Assembly (NCBI GenBank): GCA_026214975.1
Contig: CM047808.1
Location: 63,576,583-63,640,582, forward strand
From: Gentiana macrophylla
Taxonomy: Eukaryota; Streptophyta; Magnoliopsida; Gentianales; Gentianaceae
Length of the DNA stretch: 64,000 nt
Direction: 5' to 3'
Part shown: piece by piece, positions 46,863-57,486 of the stretch
How the letters are laid out: the number at the start of each line of letters is the position of its first letter
Numbering within the stretch: position 1 is the first letter of the stretch
Program-made: the position numbers and the translations under genes
Notes under the pieces: generated by a model
What the model was told of the DNA's origin: nothing
Database searches by the model: none
Seen by the model: only the letters and a program-made list of their open reading frames with translations

Positions 46863-47197
46863 GTTGGTAGCAGAGCACATCAACTAAGGTATCAAATATC
46901 TCATTTATTTTCTTTTCTTTATTTTCGAAATTATTCAAAAGAAAAATATATTTGTTAATTGTTTTTCTTTAATTTCTTCCCCTCTCCAGCCAAAAAACTT
47001 CAAATCTTCATCCATCATTCCCGGAAAACTTGAAGATTCTTCAAATCTTCAAACCTTCATCCCAAAAACCCTAATTTTTATTTTCTAGACCCGTTTTTGT
47101 ATTAGGCCGTTCCCTAAACAAAACACCTCTAAAAATTTTGAAATGTTTACCACATCTCCAACACATCTCGATCTACAATTTTCGTCTTTACTCCCAA
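46863..47197 (+). other. Gypsy Y primer-binding site and 5' leader
   Basis: Primer-binding site at 46863-46877, then an AT- and CT-rich leader without an ORF. It is cut off at 47197 by LTR S. Confidence 0.7.
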
Positions 47198-48837
47198 TGT
47201 AACGCCCCGATCCCGGACACCGAGTCCTTATCCGGAAAAGGAACGTTTGACACGTATAAAATAAAAATAAATTCACTTTATATGTAAGCCTCTACTATGT
47301 CGTATCAAAATAAAGCAAACGGAAGCAAAAAGACTCATGTAATTTTTTTTTCCAAATATCCAAGAATAGAAACTCAAAATCTAAAGATAGAAATGTAATA
47401 TTATTACATTGGAAAGGTAACCAACGAAATCCAAAAAGTACCAAAAGTAAACTACAAAGTTTCCACAAAATTTCAAGTCTAAAGTATAAAATAAATATAA
47501 ATAGTCAAGATCTTCAACTCCGGCGTCCTTAAACGTCGTCATCAAAGTCCTCCTCGAACTCCGGGATTACCGATTCGTCTTCTCTCCCCCAAACACATAA
47601 ATAAACATGCATTTGAGGTAAGTTACATTTTACAAAGTAAGAAGTAGAAACTACAATTTAATTAAGGTTTATAATAATCATCTTTATGAGACCGACTCAA
47701 TCTAGGGTTCAATCCATGCCCATCGGCATGTCATGCCTATAGGTTTATAGCTTAGCTTATCTTGGTTACATCATTACTCAAGGACACTATGCATGGTGAA
47801 AATTCCACCACGAGATGTACTTGCCAACTACGGTGAGCAGCACCGATAGTCTCGGGATCTCCCCGGTATGCATATACGTTTGGCGAATTTCCTTCACCTC
47901 CATTCAGCCGTTTATAGGCCAACAACATTGTTCGCTTTTACTGAACGTATCACATCGCCGACATGAATCAGTGCCTAACCGAGAATAAGTGATGTTTTAG
48001 CTTTTACTACACTTATATATTTATTATGGTGCATTAACTAGCCACCTAGGTATTTTCAAGTAAGCTCCCTCACAAACTCAACTCTCTTTCCTAGACCACT
48101 AGAGACGGACAAGGCCTAGCAATTACACAGCCATTGATAAATACTAATTCATCAAAACACAAGCCCTTTCATGCCCTTCCGACGGTCCCGAATTTCAACT
48201 CCCTTTAAGAGTACATTCGGTGCCGGAACTAAACACATCAGAAACTCAGTCGAGGTTTGTTCATATTATTTCATCTTATTTAAGCTTATTAACAAAATTA
48301 CAATTCAAGCTATGCATCAAAACAACATTTTTCAAGCAATACATTGTCTACCAAACATATATTTATGTTAATCGAAAGAGAAAATAACATAACATAATAA
48401 TACTAAACAACTATACATTATATATTTATTAAATTTTATTTTTTTTCTTCCACGACAGCGTGCAGCATTAATAGTTTATTTGCTTTGAAGGAATTAATAG
48501 TTTTTTTTTTCTTTTTTTTTTTAAACATTATTTTCCCTTTTCTTTAAAACCAAGTGAAGCAGACAAGTGACGGTAACATATATCAACCAAAACCTGCACT
48601 AATCAATTTTAAAAAATATACTAAATAACAAAAAGCAAAATCTAAACAGAGAAGTATTTTTTTTACGTATGACTTAGGTGACTTTTCTCCAATACAATAT
48701 ATTTATTTTTGTTACTGCAAGTTCAGCAAAATTGGGTATGAACCGTATGAAAGTGACTAATTGCAACTTGAAATCTTTTGAAACAGATAGATGCGAGAAC
48801 ACCTTTTTTTTCCTGCACTTCCGTCCTAACTAAAAAC

Positions 48838-48840
<3 letters not shown>
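47198..48840 (-). mobile_element. Minus-orientation gypsy LTR S, right end uncertain
   Basis: Starts on the plus strand TGTAACGCCCCGATCCCGGA, which is the 3' terminus (...GGGGCGTTACA) of a Tekay/Del-type LTR in reverse. The first 50 bp resemble LTR M (CACCGAGTCCTTATCCGGA versus TACCGAGTCCTTATACGGA). No primer-binding site precedes it, so it is a 3' or solo LTR. The far end cannot be fixed; poly-T and AT-rich sequence from 48430 onward may already be flank. Confidence 0.55.

Positions 48841-48842
<2 letters not shown>

Positions 48843-48907
<65 letters not shown>
48843..48907 (+). repeat. (AT)n microsatellite
   Basis: Uninterrupted AT dinucleotides for about 65 bp. Confidence 0.97.
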
Positions 48908-48908
<1 letters not shown>

Positions 48909-48918
48909 TAATCAATAA

Positions 48919-48935
48919 CCCGTGCATTGCACGGG
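48919..48935. repeat. Perfect 8-bp-arm palindrome next to (AT)n
   Basis: CCCGTGCA-T-TGCACGGG. Similar GTGCAATGCAC hairpins occur near ends of some plant transposons, but no matching terminus could be located, so no element is named. Confidence 0.8.
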
Positions 48936-49440
48936 GACGTATAATAATGTGAATACCTTCAATTAATATGAATAACATGTACTACAAAACAAATACCCTT
49001 CAAACTTATTGTAATACTAGCTATTAAAATTATTTTATTTGAGATTAGTATTCATTTCCGGCGTTAGATAGAATCAAAAACAGACAACACAAAATGTCCA
49101 AAAGTTATACTGATGTCAATAATTGTCGTTATATTTCTGCTTTTAGTATTGCACGGGAGAACATATATTTTCAAAGACTAATTTTTTTGAAGGATGAAAA
49201 GAAGATTTTATTGGCATGTTTGTAACGCAGGAATGAAATTGAATGGGAATAAAATAATAGGAACGAATTGGAATGTAATGGAATAAATTAATTCTCTTAT
49301 TGCATTTGGAATATGCAAAATTAAAATGAAATAAATTATACAAAAGATGACACATTGAGTGATGAATAGAGCAGGGTAGTGAATTAAGGTTGATTGGAGT
49401 ATGGCATGGTATGGTTCATAAGGTAGGATATAGACGAAGG
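48936..49440. other. AT-rich stretch without recognisable feature
   Basis: No supported gene or repeat. It contains GAATTGGAATGTAATGGAAT-type short repeats near 49265. The minus ORF at 49143-49355 is low-complexity. Confidence 0.5.
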
Positions 49441-50239
49441 GGTGGGGTAGCCCTACGCCATACCTCTCTTCTCACTTAACCCTACCCACCGCTACCATAC
49501 CCTACCCACCACCCTATCCTACCCTACCCAATATCACTATATCATACCATCGACATCATACCTACCGTACCCATTACCTACTCTACTCTGCTATCACCCA
49601 CCCCTACCTTACCCATCATACCACCCTACTTTACCTACCACCCCACCCTTCTCCACCCTACCCTACCCACCACCCCACACATTATTATACCATATTCACC
49701 ATTACACTCTACCCTATCTTACCCACCACACCCCTACCTTACCTTACATACTACTCCAACCTATCATATCATACTCTTACCCACCATACCCTACATCTCT
49801 TCTCACCCAACCCTACCCACCGCTGTCATACCCTACCCACCACCCTATCTTACCCTACCCAATATCACCATATCTTTCCCTCGACATCATACATATCTTA
49901 CCCATTACCTACTCTACTCCACTATATATCACCCACCCCTATTTACCCATCATACCACCCTACCTTACCCACCACCCCAACCTTACCCTACCATATCCAT
50001 CAATACACTCTACCCTATATTACCCACCACACCACCCTACCTTACCTTACCTACTACTCCAACCTATCCTGCCATACTCTACCCGACCCTACCCTACCCT
50101 ACCAACCCTACACTACCAACCACTCCACCTTACCTTACCCTTCCCTACTCTACCCAACATTCCACTATACCCTATCTTACCTACCATACCACACTACCTT
50201 ACCTTACCCACTACCCCAACCTACCCTACTCAACCCTAC
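49441..50239 (+). repeat. Degenerate CCCTACC-type C-rich, nearly G-free repeat
   Basis: About 800 bp of CCCTACCCACC, ACCTTACC and related words, strongly strand-biased with very few G. Larger repeated blocks are visible: CATACCTCTCTTCTCACTTA at about 49460 resembles 49790-49815. A canonical four-tract G-quadruplex motif lies on the minus strand at 50082-50099 (GGGTAGGGTAGGGTCGGG). It ends exactly at LTR A-2. Confidence 0.85.
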
Positions 50240-51927
50240 TGTTGGTCCCTTGAAAAGGCTTTGGTTAAGTTTAGAGAGGGGGTGAATAAACTTAACACTT
50301 AAAACTTTGGAGTTAACAAATTCTGCAACTTCAAAGACTGCGACGATACTTGATGAGTCTTCGATACCTCAAGAGCTCTCTTTGATAAACAATGAGTTCA
50401 TCGATAGTTAAGTTTGCTGAATTTGTACGGAATTATATCAAAATTAAGCCTTAATACTTGTTGTTAAATATGATACTAAGTATTAAATACTCAGTAGTGT
50501 ATGTGTGTGATTTCAGTTGCTAGATTCAGTAGGTTGATGTGTAAAATAAACTAAGTGTAGAAATGTAAATGCCGAAGTAAATAGGCGATTTTATAGTGGT
50601 TCCAGTGGTGTAATCTCGTCACCCACTCTTCACTTTGTGATGTTGGAGGAAATTCACTAGAGATCTTTGATGTAGCTTTTACAAAGATTCCTAAGGTTGG
50701 TTGTCCTTCACCAATAACTATAGCTTCACAAATCTGGCCCTCGGAGCAGTAGGATTGTCGCTCCCGAGTCTTCCACTGGTCTTTGAAGGGTAGGATTGCC
50801 TCTTCACCACTCCATCACAAACAACAGCTCTTTCACACAACAACCGCTTCACTTTTCTTCAAGAGTTCTTTATAAAATAAAGATTGAATCAAATAAATGA
50901 TTCAGTTGCAGCAGCTTGATTAGGATGATATAATCAGCAGCTTGCAGTCTTCAAGTGTGTATGCTTGATGTAGCTTGAATGCAGAAAACACTTGAAAAGT
51001 TTCTCTGGATCAGTAGCTTTAAGTTCAGTAGGTTCAGCAGGGTGTTTTTCAGCTCAGTAAAATATCTCCTTAAAGTTTATCAATTTTCATCATCTTGTTT
51101 CTGAGTTGAAGGTCCTCTATTTATAGGTAGGAGAGCATTTGACTTGTATTTGAAATTCAAATGTGACCGCCTTTGTTTTTGTCCCATCCGATTTGCATTC
51201 TCATCACTATTTATAGGGTCGACACTTGCTGAAATTCCTTTTGACAATCTGATCATCATCCCCTTTGACTTATATCCAATGGTTAAAAATCAATCATCCC
51301 AACGCCTTTTTGATCTCACCTTTGATTTGTTTGATAAGTCGAGGTAGTTATCGTCCTTATCCATGTAATCTTCCAATAATCTTGAATTAATCGAGGTATA
51401 TTATCGCAGAGTTCATCACTGTGAGATACCTATCATCTATTTGAAAACAATTTGTGTGTAAAAACTACAATGCAAAGATATTTCTTTTATCTAACTTTTA
51501 TTTGTGAAGTTAGATTACACCTTTTAAAATTATCCAAGTTCCAAACATCATCCAACTTATGGAACTTAGACCTTCTTCACAAGGTATACAGAATCAGTTT
51601 AGGTCATCACAGACTTGCCTAAATTCTTATTTCATATCCTTGACTTAAATTATTAAGTTTGATCCCTTAGCCTTCAGAATCGAGTTTGAGCCCTCACCTT
51701 CCAGTCTTGGCAAAGAGGTTCCGAGCTAGTCTATCGACCTATCTACCCTACTCGATGTGGATCATCTGTGAATAAATCAAGTAGCCTTTACAAAGGCTTG
51801 TTTGATCAAACTTATTCATAAATCAAACTCTAATAAACCTATACATTTGATCTAGACATCTTATTGCCTTTGCACTATAACAAATAGTAGTCGCACTCAT
51901 CATCAAAACATAGAAATAAGTCCAACA
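50240..51927 (-). mobile_element. 3' LTR of a minus-strand family-A copia (A-2)
   Basis: On the plus strand TGTTGGTCCC...GTCCAACA, 1688 bp, reverse complement of LTR A-1. It is joined at 51928 to a purine tract (AAAAAAAGGGAAAT on the minus strand) and the family-A extra ORF. CGA/TCG-type differences from A-1 are visible near 50340-50410 and 51680-51770. Confidence 0.9.
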
Positions 51928-52091
51928 ATTTCCCTTTTTTTGGCGATGATGCCACTACCCTCACCTAACAGCAAAGCAAAAAGATAAAAACAAAAACAGA
52001 ACAAATATAGTCATCTTTCATTATAAACATTTGTTCAAAGATATTACAATCTAGAATCAGCAAAAACATAATGCAGTTAAAGTATGCTGAT
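51928..52091 (-). other. Family-A 3' UTR (minus copy)
   Basis: Collinear with 14514-14674. It includes the polypurine tract beside the LTR. No gene. Confidence 0.7.
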
Positions 52092-53140
52092 CTACTGTCT
52101 TCTCTCTCTTTCTTGTCTGGCCTTCTCCACTTGTTCTTGGTAGGCCCTGATTTCTTCTATCATATCCCTTATCCATTCATTTTCAATCAGTGTAAAATCA
52201 ATGTAGGGATTGACCTCTTTCCACCATTTCCATGCTTCAGGCAGGAGAAGATTAATTTGATTCACTCTGAATCCAAACTTCATGTAAAGTTCCTTGAATT
52301 CATCAAGTGAGTCCTTTGCTTTTGTGATAGGCAAGTTCATATCACCTCTGCCACTTCTTCCACCTCTTCCACCTCTGTAAGTTTCCCTTAAGGCTTTGAC
52401 TCTTGCTTCCCAAAATTTCAATCCCAAGAAAGAGTTTAGACCTTCATGATATCCCTTGTAATGATAAGGTTTCCTTTTGTTATATTATTCTTTCTTGTAT
52501 TGTCTGAGAAGATCATCAGTAAGTTGAACTCTGCCAGGTGCAGGTTGTCTGTAAGCATTAGTCTCATCCTCCCATCTTTTCTTTGCAAAGAGTTTTGCAG
52601 CCTCTTTTGCTGCTGCTGTTTGGCCCTCTTCCCCCTTAGTGACATCATCAACAAACCGGGACATTAGTCCATGAACACCCTCCTGAGAGATTACCAGATT
52701 ATTTAGTTGACCTTCCATAATCTCAGTTCTGGTATCAATTGCAGTAATCCTTGATTGCAAGGTCTCTTCTAGTAGATTGATCCTTTCAGTAACTTTAGGA
52801 TCCAATCCAGCAAGTTGGGATGTTCCAGCAGCCTCAGTAGGCTTAGATGTATCTGCAAGGTTGTCAAGTTTTTGATGAATGGATATAAATTGGTCTTTCA
52901 GAAACTTCTCTTTTGCAGTGTTTCCAACCTTGATTCCCCTCACATCTAGTATCAGATCATTCACAGCATTTTGAGTATATGTGAAGTTTGAAGCAACTGT
53001 ATCGGTAGATTGTCTGTTTTCATTTACCATTTTCATCAGTTCTTCAAATCTCTCTTCCTGTCTATCCAGTTGAGTTCTCAACTGTTGCATATCATGCCTC
53101 ACAGTCCTTAACTCATTCAACACTTCTACTGGTATCTTGT
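52092..53140 (-). pseudogene. Family-A post-pol extra ORF, C-terminal half (minus copy)
   Basis: 53123-52485 (212 aa) and 52427-52092 (111 aa), separated by one stop near 52484 in the KKE-stop-YNKRK context. It contains MQQLRTQLDRQEERFEELMK, DLILDVRGIKVGN and KKRWEDETNAYRQPAPG without interruption, then FLGLKFWEARVKAL, the RGG stretch, EAWKWWKE and a Glu/Arg coiled tail. This copy proves that the 11795-14046 block in the other copy is an insertion. Homology ends at about 53140, at element Z. Confidence 0.75.
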
Positions 53141-53146
53141 TAAGGG

Positions 53147-54674
53147 TGATTTTATACGATTTATAACGCTATATTCTATGATATTTTTTCCCCGTATTCA
53201 TACTAAATTGCATAAGAAGCATGTGTTTAATGAATATATTGAGTAAATGATATTTCAAAAGAGTTAATTGCAAAATAGGTTGATTTATGTGCTTTAATTA
53301 CGTTTTTACGATTATTTGAGCGATATTACATTTAGTGGTGTTTTTATATGATGTAGATGCACTTTTCAAGGCTCAATTGATGATTAAAAGAGATAATGAA
53401 GGCATTGACAAGATGAAAAGAGATAGAGATCAAGAAATCAAAATTACCATATTGGATCAAGGTCCGTGTCCCGCCTTCCAGTGGACGGGCGTTTCTTGAA
53501 AATTGAACGAGCGTCCCGAGAGATGAAAAGTTGATTCGTGAAGTTTGACGCCGAGGTGGACGCCGGTGGACGACGAGCGTTTGATCATGACTCGCCCGAT
53601 TTGAAGTTCATATGAAGGTTGGACGGGCGCTTCAAGGATCTGCAGACGGGCGTCCGGTAGCCGACTTGCTGAAACCGACTTTAAAATCTATATATAGTCG
53701 GCTGTTTTCTCCACACAAGGACACAATACACTCATTATTCAAAACCCTAAACCTAGGGGCGGCTTTAGGCTGCGTTTTTCTCCTTTTTATTCCAGCTTTT
53801 ATGCACTTTAGATCTAGATTAAACTAGTTACTTTTTATGCACTGTTTATACAAATTTGAGTTGCTGAGGATGTCCAGAGGCTAAAAGCTTCATCAAACGA
53901 GAATTGTGAAGCCGTCCAACGATTGTTGATTTCGTTTTCTTCGGTTGTACTGTGAGTTTTTATTTAAAGGATGTTTCTTATTCGTGTTTATTATGCTTAA
54001 TTGCTTCTATATCGGAAGATCTGCATGTGTGATTGTTTATTGTTGATGGAAATCTTAATAAACCCTAGATCATCATGAATAAGAGTAGTAATTTGAATCT
54101 ATCATAACGGAAGTTAATAGGTTTAGTTGCTAGATTATAAACATAAAGTTTACACCTTTGGTTAGAAAACGCGTTAGTCTTGCATCGAAAGATAATAGAT
54201 TAATAGATGAACTTTCTAAGGAATTAGGGTTCATGTTTAGATAAGGTGAATCACAACCTAGATAAAGACCACAATATAACCGAGACAGGGAATCAATGAT
54301 TTTGGATAGGTGGATCAATCCTCGTTTGTCCGTTATAAACTTGATTTAAATCCTTAAAACTTGAATTCGTTTAGTAGTTTACTTTTACTTGCATCTTAGT
54401 TTAGTTAGTTTAAATTGGTTCGCAGCCCGTATCCTTCCTAGCTTTGGATTATATCCTCTGTCTAGTTTTATCTTCTGCTTTTGTTTGATGTTTATTCACT
54501 TGCTTAGATTAGTTTCGTGACATAATTTAGGTTAGACAAAAGCTAGAATCACAATCGCTTTAGTTCCCCGTAAGATCGACCGGTATCAACCTCTTTACTA
54601 CGATCCTTATACTTGAGGGAAACCGGATTTATAAATATTTATTACTTGTTTGCTGTGCTAGATAAATCCGTGAC
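53147..54674 (+). mobile_element. 5' LTR of Athila-type element Z
   Basis: TGATTTTATACG...CCGTGACA, 1528 bp, followed by the Asp-type primer-binding site. TATATATAG lies at 53689-53697. It interrupts the minus-strand family-A ORF. The right LTR is not in the window, so the target duplication cannot be tested. It has about seven GACGGGCG/GACGAGCG words at 53483-53657. Confidence 0.82.
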
Positions 54675-54681
54675 AAGTTTT

Positions 54682-54700
54682 TGGCGCCGTTGCCGGGGAA
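54682..54700 (+). promoter_or_regulatory. Primer-binding site of Z, tRNA-Asp type
   Basis: TGGCGCCGTTGCCGGGGAA, the standard Athila/Tat type site, seven bases after the LTR end. Confidence 0.88.
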
Positions 54701-55260
54701 CCGGACGGTTGTCTAGTTTTTGTTTTCTGTTTTTCTGTTTGTTTTTCCTGTTTTATTCCGTTTTAAATTCCTGTTTTTAGTTGATAATTGTTTTAGGTAG
54801 TTGTTAAGTAGATAATTAGGGTTTAAGACTGTCCCTTAGTAGTTTCCTTGGAGATTAGATCTTCTTTCTTTCTGTTTTTCTGTCGTTCTTTCTTACCTTC
54901 TTTTATTCTCTGCAAATTTGTGCTTCTGTTCTAGTTTTCCCGTTAGCAAACGGGTGTCTGGGATATTGGACGCCCGTCCGCTGGAAAATTATCAATTGTT
55001 TTTTTGTTTTTATTCACTTAGACGAGCGTCCATAATAGTTGGACGCCCGTTCGGGTATTCCGTCTTTCAGACGAGCGTTTGGATCACTAAACGCCCGTCC
55101 GATCTCAATTTCATCTGGACGCCCGTCCAAACTTTTGGACGTCCGTTTGGTCCTGTTTTCTTCAACACTTTTGTTTCCTTTTGTTCTTTCCCATTCTTTT
55201 CTTTAGGCTTTTAATTTTAGTTTAGGCTTTTACTTTCTTAGCTTTTAAGTTTCGTTCCAC
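54701..55260 (+). other. Z leader with GGACGCCCGTCC words
   Basis: T-rich leader. The word GGACGCCCGTCC and variants occur at 54968-54980, 55021-55031, 55041-55052, about 55069-55080, 55090-55101, 55116-55129 and 55137-55148, the same word family as in the LTR. The ORF 54918-55214 is read through these words and is not supported. Confidence 0.7.
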
Positions 55261-56823
55261 TTGTTTTTGGTCCGGTTTATGCAAACTCGGAGTCAAAAGG
55301 GACCGTTATTATACACCCCTGACCCCGAGCGAACTGTAGTCCGGCCAAACATGCAGAATTTTCGTTCTGCGGTTCTGGTAGACAGAGCCGCGCGAGATCT
55401 TGAAGAACAACTAGCTAGAGAAATCACTGATTTTGGGATAATGGCCGCTAATAATAGACATACGTTGGTAGACTACGCCATGCCAGGCGAAGTCAAAGTC
55501 AACCCGGCTATTGTTATTCCAGCCATTACTGCACAAACCTTTGAGTTAAAACCATGACTTATTCAGATGATGCAGCATGCATCTATTTTTCATGGTTATC
55601 AATCAGAGAATCCGCATACCCACTTACATACATTCCTAGAGATATGCGGGACTACACGCATCCAAGGAGTAAGTGAGGATGCCATCAAGCTGAAACTTTT
55701 TCCATTTTCTTTGAAGGGAGAGGCTAAAGAGTGGTACACCTCTCTCCCCTCTGAATCTATCACCACCTGGGCTGAACTTGAAAGAGAATTTCTAAGTCAA
55801 TACTTTCCGCCTTCAAAGACAAACCGAGTGTTTTGAACGACATCTTCACATTCTATCAGAAAGAAAATGAGTCGTTCTTTGAATGTTGGAAGAGATTCAA
55901 GTCTCTTCTCAGAAAATGTCCCCATCATGGCTTGCCACTGGAAAGGCAAGTCAATACATTCTTCAGTGGATTGACTGAGCTTACAAAAGGCATGGTCAAT
56001 AGCTCTTCTGGTGGGGCATTTCTGAAGAAAACGCCTGATGAGGGATGGGCATTGTTTGAGGACATTGCAAAGTATAACTATGCCCCCTCTTATCAAGCAA
56101 TTCAAGCACCTCCTCCTCCCAAGGTTGAGGAAGTCAATTTACAAAGTTTGATCGCCATGCTACAGAAGCAGATGGTACCACCTCAAGTTTCAAATCCAAT
56201 AAATCAAACTTCTTCTTTTCCACAGAACCCTCAGGTTCTGTACTGTGAAAATTGTTGTCAGACGGGCCATATGAATGGCCAGTGCCAATTTAATCCCCCT
56301 GCACCTTATCAAGTAAATGCTGTTCATGACTATGGACAGTACAATCAAGTCACATGTCAAAATTGTGACGAGGTGGGGCACACTTCTAAATTCTGCCCTA
56401 AGAACGGACAGAATGCGGAAGTGAATGCATTCTATGGCGCCGAACAATCAAAGGTTCAATCGGTTTCTGGCGCCAGGCAATTTTCAAAATCAAGGTTTAA
56501 TCCTTCTTCAAATTTCAATCCTAATTAATTTTAATTGAATCGAATTTCAACAAAACACCGGGTTTAATCAGAATCAAAACTCGAATTTTTCCAATCCTAC
56601 GCAAAAATTCAATCAAAGTTGGCCTTCCAATTCAAACTCTCAATTTCAAAGTCGGCCCAGCCAGCCCTATGCTCCAAATCTCCAAAACTCTCAAAGCTCC
56701 TCCCAATCCAACAATCTTGAAGCCAAGTTAGAGGAGCAAAGCAGGTCAATGAAAAATCTCGAGAGACAAATTGGGCAACTGGCTGAGCAGTTGGCTTCTA
56801 GACCCCCAGGGCAGCTGCCCAGT
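55261..56823 (+). pseudogene. Z gag (Athila type), truncated
   Basis: The probable start is MQTRSQKGPLLYTPDPER (ATG at 55279). The frame is stopped by TGA at 55555-55557, continues to 55836, then shifts by one base into 55833-56528. Motifs: IKLKLFPFSLKGEAKEWY, ESITTWAELEREFLSQYFPP, FKSLLRKCPHHGLP. Two CX2CX4HX4C knuckles follow (CENCCQTGHMNGQC and CQNCDEVGHTSKFC). Beyond a stop at 56526, an Asn/Gln-rich tail runs to NLERQIGQLAEQLASRPPGQ. Coding similarity stops at about 56823, so the element is truncated before protease. Confidence 0.85.
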
Positions 56824-57193
56824 TTCACTGATATAACAGGTACACCTTATTTATATGCAATCAAGGTACAAATTATTTGTGAAATGAGGTCACTGACATC
56901 CTTCTTACACACACAAAAAAAACCTCATAGTATTGCTCATTCAACAGTTGAGAAAAATAGTTGTATATACAGGTTAAAGCACATGACGGTGTTAAAGATA
57001 TTGTTGGAATATTTTAGGCGTTAAAGATATTGTTGGAATATTTTAAGAAGCAGACTTGCTACCAATTACAATCACTGTCCATGATTGACAATCCGTATGA
57101 GAGATCCGTTGATGATTTAAGTTCATTCACTCGAACAACTCTATAATTTGCACCGACTCTCATCAATGATGTGGTGGATTTGATATCTTTTAG
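56824..57193. other. Unassigned sequence with a 26-bp tandem duplication
   Basis: The Athila similarity ends and no TE is recognised. GTTAAAGATATTGTTGGAAT and its extension are repeated at 56991-57016 and 57020-57045. The end, GATATCTTTTAG, looks like a 3' splice acceptor for the next entry. Confidence 0.55.
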
Positions 57194-57409
57194 CAATGTA
57201 TTGTTTGGGATCTATCCTCCACTTTTCATTGTTCAGCTTGTGTACACGCTTTGAGGCATAGCTATCAGCCTTTTTCATGGAAAGGTAATTTCTCATACTG
57301 GAAATCTCATACTGGATACAGAGTGAGAAATTTTGGGGTTGATTGGATAAGAGACACCACCGAGACTGCTGCCATATATGAAGATTCTCACGGAATGACA
57401 GAAATTTAA
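57194..57409 (+). pseudogene. Unrecognised exon-like ORF (72 codons with stop)
   Basis: Open from just after a TTTTAG acceptor-like site to TAA at 57407-57409. It encodes a complex, non-repetitive peptide with YQPFSWKGNFSYWKSHTGY and NFGVDWIRDTTETAAIYED. No start codon lies in the exon at a convincing place, and no upstream exon is assured. A poly-A run (57425-57441) follows closely. It could be a terminal exon of a host gene or a captured or retroposed fragment. I do not recognise the family. Confidence 0.35.
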
Positions 57410-57424
57410 TGTTCTATTTTTGTC

Positions 57425-57441
57425 AAAAAAAAAAAAAAAAA
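57425..57441 (+). repeat. Poly(A) tract
   Basis: Seventeen A, 15 bp after the TAA of the preceding ORF. It could be a retroposed tail or a chance homopolymer. Confidence 0.8.
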
Positions 57442-57486
57442 TTAAAATATTGATTAAAGAGGAACCTTAATTTAAAGAGGTCTTCC

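Noticed and set aside
48843..48935. Possible Helitron or LINE terminus at the (AT)n plus palindrome.
   Set aside because: No CTRR end, no matching 5' terminus and no RT or helicase sequence could be found nearby.
49441..50239. Possible interstitial telomere.
   Set aside because: The words are CCCTACC and CCCACC, not CCCTAAA. Only loose resemblance.
54918..55214. A 98-aa ORF in the leader of Z.
   Set aside because: The reading is made of the repeated GGACGCCCGTCC words and T-rich leader; no start context or homology.
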